A stretch of DNA of 64,000 nucleotides from Prolixibacteraceae bacterium (GCA_028282705.1 JANQHI010000053.1:1-64000), one strand, 5' to 3'. Numbered from the stretch's first letter, positions 27,409 to 39,279 are shown. Translations and numbers: made by a program. The notes: generated by a model not told the origin, from the sequence alone.

Positions 27409-30060
27409 CTAACTCACAACAATGTTGATGATCTTTTTAGGGACAAAAATCACTTTCCTGATGGTTTTCCCTTCAATCCATTTTTGTGCCTGTTCGTGGC
27501 CTTTTACTAAACCCTCTACTTCTTCAGGCTTGATCTCTAATGGTAGCTCCAGCTTAAACCTCATCTTCCCGTTAAATGATACTGGGTATTCAAAAGTATC
27601 TTCCTGTAAAAGGCTTTCATCAACCACTGGCCATGGTTCATATGCCAGTGTTTCTTTATTACCATAAAGCGCCCATAATTCTTCTCCCAGGTGTGGTGCA
27701 TAAGGTGATAAAATTTTAGCAAAGGTTTCTGCTGTATCTTTTGTAACCTTCCCTTTTTTAATAGCCAGGTTATTTAAAACCATTAATGCAGAAATCCCAG
27801 TATTAAACTTAAGGCTCTCAATATCTGCCCCAGCCTTTTGGATGGTTTGGTGAAGCAGTTTCAATGTTTCTTTGTCTTCCTCTCCTTCTACAATATTATT
27901 GATATCAGCAAAAAACCTGTATGCCCTTGCAAGGAAGTTGAAAACGCCTTTTACCCCATTTTCAGCCCAGGGTTTGCGCTCATCCAGTGGTCCCATAAAC
28001 ATCTCATACAAACGCAATGAATCTGCTCCATAGCGCTCAATCACATCATCAGGGTTTACCACATTCTTCAATGATTTTGACATTTTAGCCACAATCTGTT
28101 TCAGCTCTTCACCTGTTTCCTTATGGAAATATTTTCCATCTTTTTCTTCAACCAGGTCTGATGAAACTTTTGCCCCAGTTTCTGTTTCATAGGCAAATGC
28201 CAGGATCATCCCCTGGTTAAACAGTTTTTGGAATGGCTCATCAGTTGACACAACTCCCAGGTCAAACAACACTTTGTGCCAAAAACGTGCATATAATAAA
28301 TGAAGTACAGCATGTTCAGCCCCACCAATGTATAGGTCAACAGGCATCCAGTACTGCTCTTTCTTTACATCAAAAATGCTTTCATTATTTAATGGGTCAA
28401 TATAGCGCAAATAATACCAACACGATCCTGCCCACTGGGGCATTGTATTGGTTTCACGCCTACCTTTCCTCCCATTTTCATCAACTACAGCCAACCAATC
28501 ACCAGCATTGGTCAGTGGAGACTCCCCACTTTCCCCAGGGGTATAAATTTCCAGATCAGGCAATTGCAAAGGCAGGCCATTATCTTCAACCAAAGATACC
28601 TCACCATCTTCCCAATGGATCACTGGGAATGGTTCTCCCCAGTAGCGTTGCCTGCTAAACAACCAATCCCTTAATTTAAAATTCACTGTTGCCTTGCCCA
28701 GCCCTTTTGATTCAAGCCATTCAACAGTTGCTTTAATCCCTGCTGATTTGTTCAGCCCATTAATATTTAAACCTGTGGCCTCACTTGAAGAGTTTACATA
28801 TTCCCCGTCTTCTGTCCAGCATTTATTGCCAGCCAGAATTTCTTCCCTGCCTTCAGCTTGTTTCGGATCAAGAATACATATGATAGGAATATTAAATTCT
28901 TTAGCAAACTCGAAATCACGCGTATCATGGGCAGGTACAGCCATAATAGCTCCCGTCCCATACCCCATTAATACATAGTCGGCCACCCAAATAGGGATTT
29001 TTTCATTGTTAACTGGGTTAATGGCATACCTGCCAGTAAACACCCCCGTCTTTTCTTTGGCCAGGTCAGTCCTATCAAGGTCTGATTTTAAAGCTGCAGC
29101 TTTTATGTATTCTTCAACTGTTTGTTTTCTATCTTCAGTAACTATTTCATTTACAAACTCATGCTCAGGGGCTATAACCATATAAGTTGCCCCAAATAAG
29201 GTATCAGGCCTGGTAGTGTATACACGTAATTTTTCATCCAACCCTTCAATTTCAAAATCAACCTCAGCACCAGTTGACTTGCCAATCCAGTTTCTCTGCA
29301 TGTCTTTCACACCTGCCGGCCAATCAAGTCTCTCAAGTCCCTGCAACAAACGCTCTGCATAATGTGGGATGCGTAAAAGCCACTGCTTAAGGCTCTTCCT
29401 CACCACCTGGTTACCACATTTTTCATGTGAACCATCAGTAAGTACTTCCTCATTGGCGCAAACAGTTTTACACGAATCACACCACCACACCTGGGCATTA
29501 TCATAATAAGCCAGGCGTTTTTCACTTATATATTGCTGTACCTTTTCCTCCCCATCAGCTTTTATATCTTCAGGGATTTCCAATTCAGAGATTGGCCTTC
29601 CTTTCTGTAAGTCCTCATCAAACCATGTATTATATAATTGTTTGAATATCCATTGTGTCCATTTGAAGTATTTGGGGTCAGTTGTATTAATTTCACGATC
29701 CCAGTCATAACTTAGCCCAATGGCTTTTATCTGCCTACGAAAATTGTCACAGTTTTTTTGAGTAGTAATAGCCGGATGAGTACCTGTTTGAATGGCATAT
29801 TGTTCGGCAGGTAGCCCAAATGCATCATACCCCATGGGGTGTAATACATTAAAACCTTTCATCCTTTTATAGCGGCTAAGGATATCTGTTGCGGTATACC
29901 CTTCAGGATGCCCTACATGTAACCCAGCCCCTGATGGGTAAGGAAACATATCTAATATATAATATTTGGGCTTTGAATAATCTTCAGTTGTTTTGAATGT
30001 TTTATTCTCTTCCCAATAGGTTTGCCATTTTTGTTCAATCTCTGTGAATTTATATTCCAT
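27409..30060 (-). CDS. leuS: Leucyl-tRNA synthetase
   Basis: Charges tRNA-Leu; cytoplasmic. The 883 aa is full length. The HIGH signature is HVGHPEG near residue 49, the KMSKS signature is [15 protein letters not shown], and the editing domain shows [14 protein letters not shown]. The C-terminal anticodon-binding domain ends with [14 protein letters not shown]. It heads a likely operon with the mini-protein and lipoprotein. The large antisense frame at 28233-28658 is a shadow of this gene. Confidence 0.97.
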   Translation of the reverse strand: MEYKFTEIEQKWQTYWEENKTFKTTEDYSKPKYYILDMFPYPSGAGLHVGHPEGYTATDILSRYKRMKGFNVLHPMGYDAFGLPAEQYAIQTGTHPAITTQKNCDNFRRQIKAIGLSYDWDREINTTDPKYFKWTQWIFKQLYNTWFDEDLQKGRPISELEIPEDIKADGEEKVQQYISEKRLAYYDNAQVWWCDSCKTVCANEEVLTDGSHEKCGNQVVRKSLKQWLLRIPHYAERLLQGLERLDWPAGVKDMQRNWIGKSTGAEVDFEIEGLDEKLRVYTTRPDTLFGATYMVIAPEHEFVNEIVTEDRKQTVEEYIKAAALKSDLDRTDLAKEKTGVFTGRYAINPVNNEKIPIWVADYVLMGYGTGAIMAVPAHDTRDFEFAKEFNIPIICILDPKQAEGREEILAGNKCWTEDGEYVNSSSEATGLNINGLNKSAGIKATVEWLESKGLGKATVNFKLRDWLFSRQRYWGEPFPVIHWEDGEVSLVEDNGLPLQLPDLEIYTPGESGESPLTNAGDWLAVVDENGRKGRRETNTMPQWAGSCWYYLRYIDPLNNESIFDVKKEQYWMPVDLYIGGAEHAVLHLLYARFWHKVLFDLGVVSTDEPFQKLFNQGMILAFAYETETGAKVSSDLVEEKDGKYFHKETGEELKQIVAKMSKSLKNVVNPDDVIERYGADSLRLYEMFMGPLDERKPWAENGVKGVFNFLARAYRFFADINNIVEGEEDKETLKLLHQTIQKAGADIESLKFNTGISALMVLNNLAIKKGKVTKDTAETFAKILSPYAPHLGEELWALYGNKETLAYEPWPVVDESLLQEDTFEYPVSFNGKMRFKLELPLEIKPEEVEGLVKGHEQAQKWIEGKTIRKVIFVPKKIINIVVS

Positions 30061-30356
30061 GCTGTTAAATCTTCAAATGATTCTGATTTTAAGCGGCAAA
30101 GTTAGATAAATTGTTGAATTTCGGGCAGCTATTTGTGTGCATATTTAAAGTTCAAATGAAAGCAAAAACTAGACGTATTAAATTTTCAACTTTTTACCTG
30201 GGTTATGAAAAAAATGACGTTTTGAAAAAGCTGACCATAGTCAGGTTGTGATAAATCAATATTAATTGAATCAACTAACTATTAAATTAATATGCAGGTG
30301 TTATTTCTAATTTCACTTTGAATGCACCCTGAACCACTTAAATGCTGTACAACAAC
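30061..30356. other. Intergenic, between leuS and glutamate dehydrogenase 2
   Basis: About 300 bases, AT-rich, with no supported gene. Divergent control region; only the glutamate dehydrogenase 2 promoter could be recognised. Confidence 0.4.
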
Positions 30357-30388
30357 TTGATAATACGGAAACTCTTTTTGTATCTTTC
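30357..30388 (+). promoter_or_regulatory. Promoter of glutamate dehydrogenase 2
   Basis: TTG (30357-30359), a 21-nt spacer, then TATCTTTC (30381-30388, one mismatch to TAnnTTTG). The start codon is 25 nt downstream. Confidence 0.5.
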
Positions 30389-30401
30389 ATGTATCATTTA
30401 A

Positions 30402-31766
<1,365 letters not shown>

Positions 31767-31798
31767 AAAAACCTAGTTTCAAAAACCAAAAATTATTG

Positions 31799-31832
31799 AA
31801 CCCCGCAAAGTTTTGCGGGGTTTTCTTTTTAT
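31799..31832 (+). terminator. Terminator of glutamate dehydrogenase 2
   Basis: Stem CCCCGCAA (31801-31808) with TTGCGGGG (31813-31820), extended by A-T pairs, 4-nt loop, then a T-rich tail. Strong. Confidence 0.95.
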
Positions 31833-32130
31833 TTTACTTTTCTTTTTTTAAAACCTTAACCTCCTGTTTTAACAGCATTCTATTGATAAATTAATGGCTC
31901 CTGCTTGTTTTTATGATAAAAATCAGCATTGGCTATAACTATTGCCAATTTTTAATCAAATAATTCCTCGTTCCCAATTAAATCGGGATGCCGAAAATAC
32001 CCCTTGGCTTGCCACGGGGATAGTCAACTTCAAGGATTTTCTTTATTACTATAAGAAAGAAATACCAAAAACATTGGTGAAACGGCATAGTTATTGCTAA
32101 TTTCACCACGAATTTCCCAAATTTGTATTC
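31833..32130. other. Intergenic, holds the second repeat copy
   Basis: About 300 bases with no supported gene. Besides the repeat copy at 31996-32044, I found no clear promoter for the TonB receptor downstream. Confidence 0.35.
31996..32044 (-). repeat. Dispersed intergenic repeat, copy 2 (inverted)
   Basis: The reverse complement matches copy 1 (3973-4022) at all but two positions plus one missing base. The same imperfect hairpin core is kept, with a compensating change at one stem position. Both lie in intergenic DNA. Confidence 0.7.
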
Positions 32131-34533
32131 ATGAAAATGAAGAGAACTCTTATTTTAATTTTGCTAACACTCTTTTATTGTGTGGGATGGAGCCAGGAAA
32201 TTGTTGTGCTTGATTCTAAAACAGGAGAGGGGATTGAAGGAGTTCTCATTATAGGTGAAGGGTTTACAACACAAACAAATCAATTTGGAAAAGCTGACAT
32301 AAGTACTGTTGGCGAAAAAGATGCCATAGTATTTCAACACTCTTCTTACTTAAAATATAAAACAAACAAAAAGAACATATGGTCAGCAAATAATAAAGTT
32401 TTTTTGGTAGAAGACCCTGTCCGTCTAGATGAAGTAATTATATCTGTGAGCAGGAGGGAACAATCAAAAGCTGAAATTCCCAACAAAATATTGACAATAA
32501 ATGCTGAAGAGGTAATCAACCAAAACCCACAAACAACTGCTGATCTATTAGGTAGTAAAGGGGGAGTTTTTATCCAGAAAAGCCAGATGGGAGGAGGCAG
32601 CCCAATGATCAGGGGGTTTGCAGCCAATAGGGTGTTAATTGTGGTAGATGGCATTAGAATGAATAATGCAATTTACAGAAGTGGGAACCTGCAAAATGTA
32701 ATATCACTTGATGCCAACAGCATTGAGAAAACAGAAATAATTTTTGGTCCAGGTTCTGTAATATATGGTAGTGATGCCCTTGGAGGGGTGATGAGTTTCA
32801 ATACATTAAAACCCAAGCTATCAACATCAGCTTTATATAACCAGTCAAACCAGATAACAGCCCGTTACTCAAGTGCAAACCAGGAAAAAACCTATCATGG
32901 GCAATTTAACTTTGGGTCAAAAACATGGGCAGCCATGGTTAGTTTTACTTATAGTAATTATGATGACCTTAAAATGGGTAAAAATGGGAAGCATGAGTAC
33001 CTTAGGAACGAATATGCAACTTTTGATGACCCCTGGTCTGGTGACAAGGTTATAAAAAATGAAGACCCTCAGGTTCAAAAATTTACAGCCTACAACCAGT
33101 TTAACTTTCTTGCCAAATACAGGTACCGCCCAAATGAGCAATTTGAGTTAATTCTGGGCTTGCACCATTCCGAAACTTCAGATATCCCACGTTATGACAG
33201 GCTCATAACCTATAAAGAGGATAAGCTAAAATATGCAGATTGGCATTATGGTCCCCAGAAGTGGAGCCTCTTTTCAGCCCAGCTAAACAGTAAAAAGAAA
33301 ACCTTTTTTAGCGACAATATAGGTGTATTAGTAGGGCTACAAAAGTATGGAGAAAGCAGGCATAATAGGAAATTGAACAAATCAAGCATAAACCACAGGG
33401 AAGAAAACCTGGATATTGCTTCCATTAATATAGACATTGATAAGGAAATAGATGATCACAACAACATTTTTTATGGTGCTGAAGGGTATTTTAACAAAGT
33501 ACACTCTGAAGGAAAAGGTGAAGATATTTCTGATGGAACTAAATGGGAGATTGACAGCAGGTATCCTGATGGGTCAACCTACTACAGCGTTGCTGGTTAT
33601 ATGATCTATAAATCAAATTTCAGTAAAAATTTTACATTCCAGGCTGGAGCCAGGTACACTTTTACTCACATGGATGGCAAATTTTCGCGTGAGTTTTTTG
33701 ATTTACCTGTTGAAGGCTTCACAAATAATAACTCTGCTGTTACTGGAAACATTGGCCTGGTATATCATCCAAGTGAAGGATGGCAAATAAACCTGAATGG
33801 AGCTACAGGGTTCAGGTCTCCCAATATTGATGACATTGCTAAGGTATTTGATTCAGAACCTGGTAATGTAGTGGTGCCAAATCCTGGACTAAATCCTGAA
33901 TACACAAGAAACATTGAACTAAGTATAATCAGGAGCCTAGGAGGAAAAGCCAGGTTTGAACTGAACACATTTTATACTTATCTGAAAGATGCAATGGTTA
34001 GGAGGGATTTCACACTCAATGAGCAGGATTCCATACTTTATGAGGGAGAACTAAGTAAAGTTGAAGCCCTTGTTAATGCTGATTGGGCAAAAATTTATGG
34101 AGGAAGTGTAACCTTTGAATACCTTTTCAATACCAAATTACGCACAAGGCACACCATAACAAAGATTTTTGGGGAAGATTCTGATAGTTTACCTTTAAGG
34201 CATGTACCCCCACTTTTTGGGAATTCACATCTGATTTTCCAATCAAGGTCACTATTTATTGATTTATATGCCCAATATAGTGGCGAAATTAGTTTTAAAA
34301 ACCTGGCAATGGATGAAAAAGATAAACCACATTTATATGCTCAGGATAAAAATGGGAATCCATTCTCACCATCATGGTGGACATTAAATTTTAAGTCTTC
34401 AGTGAAATTGAATAACCACTTCTATATGAGTGGTGGTGTTGAGAATATTTTTGATAAAAGTTACCGACCCTATTCTTCAGGTGTTATTTCTGCTGGAATT
34501 AATTTCATTTTAGCCTTGAAAGCAACTTTCTAA
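32131..34533 (+). CDS. TonB-dependent receptor, HmuR/hemoglobin-receptor-like
   Basis: An 800-aa outer-membrane receptor. A signal peptide (1-21, ending WSQE) is followed by a short carboxypeptidase-regulatory-like domain (about 22-95), then the plug with the conserved GGGSPMIRGFAANRVLIVVDGIRMN and IIFGPGSVIYGSDALGGV, and a 22-strand barrel ending in phenylalanine (LKATF). The plug most resembles heme/hemoglobin and vitamin-type receptors, so heme uptake is plausible but not proven. No hmuY-like or ABC partner is adjacent. Confidence 0.85.
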   Translation: MKMKRTLILILLTLFYCVGWSQEIVVLDSKTGEGIEGVLIIGEGFTTQTNQFGKADISTVGEKDAIVFQHSSYLKYKTNKKNIWSANNKVFLVEDPVRLDEVIISVSRREQSKAEIPNKILTINAEEVINQNPQTTADLLGSKGGVFIQKSQMGGGSPMIRGFAANRVLIVVDGIRMNNAIYRSGNLQNVISLDANSIEKTEIIFGPGSVIYGSDALGGVMSFNTLKPKLSTSALYNQSNQITARYSSANQEKTYHGQFNFGSKTWAAMVSFTYSNYDDLKMGKNGKHEYLRNEYATFDDPWSGDKVIKNEDPQVQKFTAYNQFNFLAKYRYRPNEQFELILGLHHSETSDIPRYDRLITYKEDKLKYADWHYGPQKWSLFSAQLNSKKKTFFSDNIGVLVGLQKYGESRHNRKLNKSSINHREENLDIASINIDIDKEIDDHNNIFYGAEGYFNKVHSEGKGEDISDGTKWEIDSRYPDGSTYYSVAGYMIYKSNFSKNFTFQAGARYTFTHMDGKFSREFFDLPVEGFTNNNSAVTGNIGLVYHPSEGWQINLNGATGFRSPNIDDIAKVFDSEPGNVVVPNPGLNPEYTRNIELSIIRSLGGKARFELNTFYTYLKDAMVRRDFTLNEQDSILYEGELSKVEALVNADWAKIYGGSVTFEYLFNTKLRTRHTITKIFGEDSDSLPLRHVPPLFGNSHLIFQSRSLFIDLYAQYSGEISFKNLAMDEKDKPHLYAQDKNGNPFSPSWWTLNFKSSVKLNNHFYMSGGVENIFDKSYRPYSSGVISAGINFILALKATF

Positions 34534-34609
34534 ATCCTGGCTTCAACCCTGCCTCACTATTTAAAACCTTTTAACCAACAAGTTGTTGTATATACTTAGG
34601 GAAGGTAAG

Positions 34610-35143
34610 ATGAGGAAAATAATATTATACACAGCTGCAAGTGTTGATAATTTTATTGCCAGGGATGATGGGGATGTTTCTTGGTTGCATTCAACAGAGT
34701 ATAAGTTAGAAAATAAGGATTTTGGATATGCAGATTTTTATAATGCCATTGACACAACCTTGATGGGAAACAACACTTACAAAAAAATCCTGTCTTTTAA
34801 TATCCCCTTCCCTTATATTGATAAAACCAACTTTGTTTTTAGCCATAATCCACAAAAACAGGATGCACAATATGTGCAGTTTATAAGTAAAGATGTTGTC
34901 AGCTTTGTGCACAGTTTGAAAAAACAAGAAGGGAAGGATATTTGGCTTGTGGGAGGTGGAGAAATTAACAGCTTGCTTTTAACAAATAGATTAATTGATA
35001 AAATAATCCTGACTATTGTACCCATAATGCTTGGCGCGGGCGTCTCCCTTTTTAAAAACCCAAAATATGAAAATGAGTTCGACCTTGAAGATAGTACCTC
35101 GTTTAGGAATGGGATGGTGCAACTTATTTTAAAGGTGAAATGA
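34610..35143 (+). CDS. Dihydrofolate reductase family protein (RibD C-terminal type)
   Basis: A 177-aa cytoplasmic reductase-like protein from the ATG at 34610, preceded by a purine-rich GGGAAGGTAAG; a TTG further upstream is unlikely. It shows ILYTAASVDNFIARDDGDVSWL, the NADPH-binding GGGEINSLLLTNRLIDKI and a GAGVSLF segment. These enzymes reduce pteridine-like or other substrates and are common singletons. The substrate is unknown. Confidence 0.82.
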   Translation: MRKIILYTAASVDNFIARDDGDVSWLHSTEYKLENKDFGYADFYNAIDTTLMGNNTYKKILSFNIPFPYIDKTNFVFSHNPQKQDAQYVQFISKDVVSFVHSLKKQEGKDIWLVGGGEINSLLLTNRLIDKIILTIVPIMLGAGVSLFKNPKYENEFDLEDSTSFRNGMVQLILKVK

Positions 35144-35334
35144 AAAACAAGGGAAGTACCTTTCCTCTAAAAACCAGTATTTACAGTTTTAGTAGGTTTC
35201 GCGTTTTTAACACCCTGTTGTTCAATACTATTTCCAAAAAAAGCAAAAACAACCTTTTCAAAAACCAGTTCTTTGAATAATTGTTTATCTTCATAGACGG
35301 AATTGGATTATAAACAATAAGACTTATTTATTTT

Positions 35335-36117
35335 ATGGACCTCTTTGCGCTATTTATATCAGCGTTGTTAGGAATAGTGTTTTTGATGGCAATATTATGG
35401 CTTATTAGCATTATTTTACACAATGCCAGCATTGTTGATTTATTTTGGGGCTTTGGTTTTGTAATTATTGCCTCTATCTATTTTCTATTGACAGATGGTT
35501 TTGCCTCCAGAAAAGTAATTATTATGTCATTAGTAGCCATTTGGGGGCTACGTTTAACCATCTTTTTAAGTTGGCGAAACTTTGGGAAACCAGAAGATTT
35601 CAGATATCAGGAATTTCGTAAAAAATTTGGGGAAAAACGTTACTGGTGGTTTAGCTTTTTCCAGGTATTCCTGCTGCAAGGGGTGCTAATGTGGTTAATT
35701 TCCTCACCCATATTGGGAACCATGTATTTTACTGAATCAAACAACTTAAATGTTTTTGATTACATAGCCATTATAGTGTGGGTAATTGGCTTCTTTTTTG
35801 AATCTGTAGGAGATTACCAGCTTGCAAAGTTTAAAGCCAACCCTGAAAATAAGGGGAAAGTAATGAAGCTTGGTTTATGGAAATATACACGCCACCCCAA
35901 TTATTTTGGTGATGCAGCTATTTGGTGGGGGTTTGGTTTTTTCAGTATTGCTTCAGGCTGCTACCTCCCGTTTTTAGGGACATTGTTGATGACCTTTTTA
36001 TTATTAAGGGTTTCAGGAGTTACCATGCTTGAAAGGTCATTAAAAATAAAAAAACAAGGATATAAAGATTACATGAGGAAAACCAGTGCATTCATCCCTT
36101 GGTTTCCCAAGAAATAG
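35335..36117 (+). CDS. DUF1295 membrane protein (steroid 5-alpha-reductase-like fold)
   Basis: A 260-aa inner-membrane protein with six or seven helices. The C-terminal family motif LWKYTRHPNYFGDAAIWWGFG is present, shared with sterol reductases and isoprenylcysteine methyltransferases, which use NADPH or S-adenosylmethionine. It converges with the Cys-rich gene; their stop codons share a bidirectional terminator. Substrate not known. Confidence 0.85.
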   Translation: MDLFALFISALLGIVFLMAILWLISIILHNASIVDLFWGFGFVIIASIYFLLTDGFASRKVIIMSLVAIWGLRLTIFLSWRNFGKPEDFRYQEFRKKFGEKRYWWFSFFQVFLLQGVLMWLISSPILGTMYFTESNNLNVFDYIAIIVWVIGFFFESVGDYQLAKFKANPENKGKVMKLGLWKYTRHPNYFGDAAIWWGFGFFSIASGCYLPFLGTLLMTFLLLRVSGVTMLERSLKIKKQGYKDYMRKTSAFIPWFPKK

Positions 36118-36147
36118 ATGACCACATTTTTCAGCAGTCATCTATTT
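36112..36147. terminator. Bidirectional terminator between convergent genes
   Basis: Perfect 11-bp stem (36112-36122 with 36137-36147) with a 14-nt loop and T or A runs on the outer sides. It overlaps the stop codon of each flanking gene. Confidence 0.75.
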
Positions 36148-36785
36148 TCTTGGTTATCAATAGTTATTGTTTTTTGACAACAATCTTCCCCCCTCTCGCA
36201 ACCTTTACCATTACACTTTTTGTATTCAGCATAGTCTTTGATCCTCACAGGATTGTTCACTAAAGAAAATTTCAAAAATTCTCTGTTCGTTAAATCATAA
36301 ATATTTGGGTCATTAGTAATTGTCGCCACTTCATTTCTTAGGTTCCTCATTATTTTTTTCATCCTTCTGTCCCAAAATTTTTCACCATACCTAAAATACT
36401 GATAAAATTGATATGGATGATCGAATGAATAATTTTGAGCAATTTCTTGGGCTTCGTCTGCAGTCATCCACAAATAATATCCTGCCCTTAACCAAGAAAA
36501 TGTTATTCGCAAACCAGCAATTCGATTTTGATCCCAATTATCAAACTCGCCACACAAAACAACTGCCAATGAATCTTTATATGTTTTAATTCTTTCCGGG
36601 TAAAATCTAAAATCAACCATCAATTTTTGAAAGACAGTATCAGGGATTGAAATACTAAAGTCCTCATCAAGGTATTTATAAGAATGAGCAAAATAGTCAT
36701 ATTCTAGGTATTCTTTTTTTACGTTTTGAGCATTAATAATATTAATACCTATGAATACTGAAAATAATAATATTTTTAGCTTCAT
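36138..36785 (-). CDS. Secreted protein with Cys-rich tail, partner of the lipoprotein ferredoxin
   Basis: A 215-aa protein from the ATG at 36785 (the frame extends to a TTG at 36797). It has a signal peptide (1-19, ending INAQ) and a mostly helical mature part with many aromatic residues (WLRAGYYLWM, FYQYFRYGEKFWDRRMKK). The last 25 residues hold four cysteines at about 191, 196, 202 and 203 (KKCNGKGCERGEDCCQK), which could bind a metal or form disulfides. It starts 12 bases after the ferredoxin stop, so they form an operon. I recognise no family. Confidence 0.7.
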   Translation of the reverse strand: MKLKILLFSVFIGINIINAQNVKKEYLEYDYFAHSYKYLDEDFSISIPDTVFQKLMVDFRFYPERIKTYKDSLAVVLCGEFDNWDQNRIAGLRITFSWLRAGYYLWMTADEAQEIAQNYSFDHPYQFYQYFRYGEKFWDRRMKKIMRNLRNEVATITNDPNIYDLTNREFLKFSLVNNPVRIKDYAEYKKCNGKGCERGEDCCQKTITIDNQENR

Positions 36786-36797
36786 AAATTCTGGCAA

Positions 36798-37331
36798 TTA
36801 AAGGTTTTCTTCCATGTGGGTTTTAAGTTTTACATCTGAACGTGGATATGCAACACAGAGTAACACATACCCTTCATTAAGTTGGTCTTCATCTAAAAAT
36901 GTTTGTTCGCTTTGATCGATGCTTCCCATCTGCATTTGTCCCACGCATGTTGAACATGCACCTACACCACAAGAATAAGGCAAATCTAACCCATACTCCA
37001 TGCTGCGAGATAATACTGTTTCATCAGTAGGGCAAGTAATTGTTTGAAATCCTTCAGGCATTTCCAAAAGACACTTATAATACTGTCCTCCTCCACTTTT
37101 TTCCAAATTATGTTCCTTCCTGTTATTAAAAACTTCAACTAAATATTTTCTGTATCTTTCAGCATCACCAATTTTTTTCAAGATTAACTTTTTAGATTTT
37201 TCAGATAAAGGATTAACAAATTGAAACTCTTTCTCAATTTTCTGGAAAGTAGTAACTGAAGAATCACCTTCAACTGAACATGATACAACAACCATGCACA
37301 AAACAATAAGAGTTAAGAATAATTTTTTCAT
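36798..37331 (-). CDS. Exported lipoprotein carrying a plant-type [2Fe-2S] ferredoxin domain
   Basis: A 177-aa protein with a clear lipoprotein signal: KK start, hydrophobic core, lipobox VVVSC with the acylated Cys18. A linker of about 65 residues follows, then a plant-type ferredoxin fold (about 85-177) with all four ligands: Cys121, Cys126, Cys129 (CGVGACSTC) and Cys159 (LLCVAYP). Ferredoxins are usually cytoplasmic; a Sec-type lipid-anchored one is odd, since the cluster would have to be built after export or the linker protects it. The start is the only ATG. A secreted Cys-tail protein is downstream. Confidence 0.85.
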   Translation of the reverse strand: MKKLFLTLIVLCMVVVSCSVEGDSSVTTFQKIEKEFQFVNPLSEKSKKLILKKIGDAERYRKYLVEVFNNRKEHNLEKSGGGQYYKCLLEMPEGFQTITCPTDETVLSRSMEYGLDLPYSCGVGACSTCVGQMQMGSIDQSEQTFLDEDQLNEGYVLLCVAYPRSDVKLKTHMEENL

Positions 37332-37490
37332 GATAATAAATTGTTTTTGTTTAACATTAGTCTGACCAGATTACAAAAAGACGAACTAACTTACAATATT
37401 TTTCTTAAAAAAAATTATGATAGTCAAGAAGGTTTTGACTAAACACATTTTTTTTTGTAACTTATTGAAGCTATCTAATTTTGATTTATT

Positions 37491-37967
37491 ATGAAAAAAT
37501 TTGCTATTGAAATTAAGTGGGGCCTTATTTTTGTTGTAATTACCCTCCTCTGGATGTACCTTGAAAAATCATTGGGCTGGCATGATGAACTGATCCATAA
37601 ACATGCTGTTTATACCAACTTTTTTGCCATTCTTGCCATTGCCTTATATGTTATTGCCTTACTCGACAAACGAAAAAACTTCTACCAAGGAAAAATGAGT
37701 TGGCTTCAAGGATTTTTGTGTGGGGTTGGGATTACAGTGGTAGTGGTCATCCTTTCACCTCTTTCACAATATATAACCCATGCTATTATAACCCCTGATT
37801 ATTTCCCAAATGTAATTGAATACTCTGTTGAACAGGAAAAAATGACCCTGGAGCAAGCTCAAAAGTATTTTAGCGTGCAAAGCTATATTGTTCAAAGTGT
37901 TATAGGATCAACTGCTATGGGAACTGTTACATCAGCAATAATAGCATTGATCGTAAAGAAAAAATAA
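37491..37967 (+). CDS. DUF4199 membrane protein
   Basis: A 158-aa protein with four membrane helices (about 9-25, 42-58, 72-90, 137-155). The pattern KWGLIFVVITLLWMYLEK and the helix around GFLCGVGITVVVVIL fit the DUF4199 family of Bacteroidota inner-membrane proteins, function unknown. The next gene starts 6 bases later, so it is in an operon with the YdeI-type protein. Confidence 0.75.
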   Translation: MKKFAIEIKWGLIFVVITLLWMYLEKSLGWHDELIHKHAVYTNFFAILAIALYVIALLDKRKNFYQGKMSWLQGFLCGVGITVVVVILSPLSQYITHAIITPDYFPNVIEYSVEQEKMTLEQAQKYFSVQSYIVQSVIGSTAMGTVTSAIIALIVKKK

Positions 37968-37973
37968 GGTTCT

Positions 37974-38564
37974 ATGAAGAGGTTTACATCTGTCGATGAA
38001 TTTATTGCAGAAAGTGGGAAATGGAAGGAGGAACTTACAGTATTACGTGATATATTATCCTCAACAGAGCTGGAAGAAACAGTAAAGTGGGGTGCACCTG
38101 TTTACACGATCAATGAAAAAAATGTAGTTGGGTTAGGTTCATTCAAAACATATGTAGGTATTTGGTTTTTCCAGGGTGTATTCTTAAAAGATAAAAAGAA
38201 TGTTTTGATAAATGCACAGGATGGGAAAACCAAAGCTTTGCGTCAATGGCGTTTTGAAAATATGGCACAAATTGATATCAAACTGATAAAGGAATATGTT
38301 GCTGAAGCCATTGAAAACCAAAAACTAAACAAAACCATAAAACCTCAGAAAAAAGAGCCTCTACCAATCCCTGCTGAACTGGCTCACATCTTTGATGAAA
38401 AACCTGGGTTAAAAGATGCTTTTAACAAGTTCTCTCCTTCCAGGCAAAGAGATTTTATTGAACACATAAATGAAGCAAAAAGGGAAGAAACAAAAACAAA
38501 AAGGTTGCAAAAGATTATACCCCTGATAATGAACAACCAGGGATTATATGATAAGTATAAGTAG
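37974..38564 (+). CDS. YdeI/OmpD-associated family protein (DUF1801 plus YdeI)
   Basis: A 196-aa cytoplasmic protein. The N-terminal DUF1801-like domain (1-115) shows the conserved EETVKWGAPVYTI, VGIWFFQGVFL and LINAQDGKTKALRQWRF; the C-terminal domain (about 125-196) has FNKFSPSRQRDFIEHINEAK, the YdeI helical motif. The family is widespread and poorly characterised. It is read with the DUF4199 gene. Confidence 0.82.
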   Translation: MKRFTSVDEFIAESGKWKEELTVLRDILSSTELEETVKWGAPVYTINEKNVVGLGSFKTYVGIWFFQGVFLKDKKNVLINAQDGKTKALRQWRFENMAQIDIKLIKEYVAEAIENQKLNKTIKPQKKEPLPIPAELAHIFDEKPGLKDAFNKFSPSRQRDFIEHINEAKREETKTKRLQKIIPLIMNNQGLYDKYK

Positions 38565-38740
38565 GGAGGTCTTTTAAATAACCTATATTGGCAAATAGAT
38601 TTTAAGTATTATCCCTGCAAAAGCCATTAGATTATTGTACTTTCTTTGTCAATCTTTAACATTATTAACTTATGATGCTTATACTAAACCCATTAAAAAT
38701 CCGTTTTTTTACATTATCTTAAGCTTAAGAATTAGATTTA

Positions 38741-39217
38741 ATGGTCATTAATAATAAACTTGACGGGTCATTTGGGAAAGTAGGTTTAGCTTCTGGCTTA
38801 CTGTTAATTGTTGCTGGTATAATCTCAATTATTTTTACTACTGGCTGGACAGTGGTACTCATCATATTGGGGGCATTTATCAGTTTCACCCATTCAGGAA
38901 CCCAAATTGATACTAATAAAAAAAAGATCAGGCTATACCAAAATATTTGTGGTGTTATAAAAACCGGCAAATGGTATAAAATTGAATCATTCAAAGGAGT
39001 TACAGTTACTCCTTTTAATAGGATCACCCAAATGAGGAGTTTCTCCAACCAGCAAACAACCCTGGAAGAACATGATTTTAGGATTTTTATACTGAATAAA
39101 AAAGTAAAGCCAGTTTATCCCATAAAAAAGTGCAAAACCAAAGAAGAAGCTTTGCATGAGCTTGATGAGCTTGCCCTTTTACTCCAGCTACCAGTATTCT
39201 CAATTTTGAATGATTAA
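38741..39217 (+). CDS. Small membrane protein with two N-terminal helices, unknown
   Basis: A 158-aa protein. Residues about 13-32 and 36-52 form a helical hairpin in the membrane, leaving a cytoplasmic beta-rich domain (60-150) with RLYQNICGVIKTGKWYKIES and a C-terminal helix of leucines (EALHELDELALLLQL). No family is recognised. It precedes a TonB receptor by 62 bases but is probably separate. Confidence 0.6.
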   Translation: MVINNKLDGSFGKVGLASGLLLIVAGIISIIFTTGWTVVLIILGAFISFTHSGTQIDTNKKKIRLYQNICGVIKTGKWYKIESFKGVTVTPFNRITQMRSFSNQQTTLEEHDFRIFILNKKVKPVYPIKKCKTKEEALHELDELALLLQLPVFSILND

Positions 39218-39279
39218 CAAGTCATTAACAGGCTCCACACATATTTTTACCTATTTTCAGGCCAAAAACAATTAATCAC

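Noticed and set aside
28233..28658. 141-codon plus-strand frame inside leuS
   Set aside because: Antisense to conserved LeuRS domains, and its protein is rich in His and Gln with no family; a shadow.
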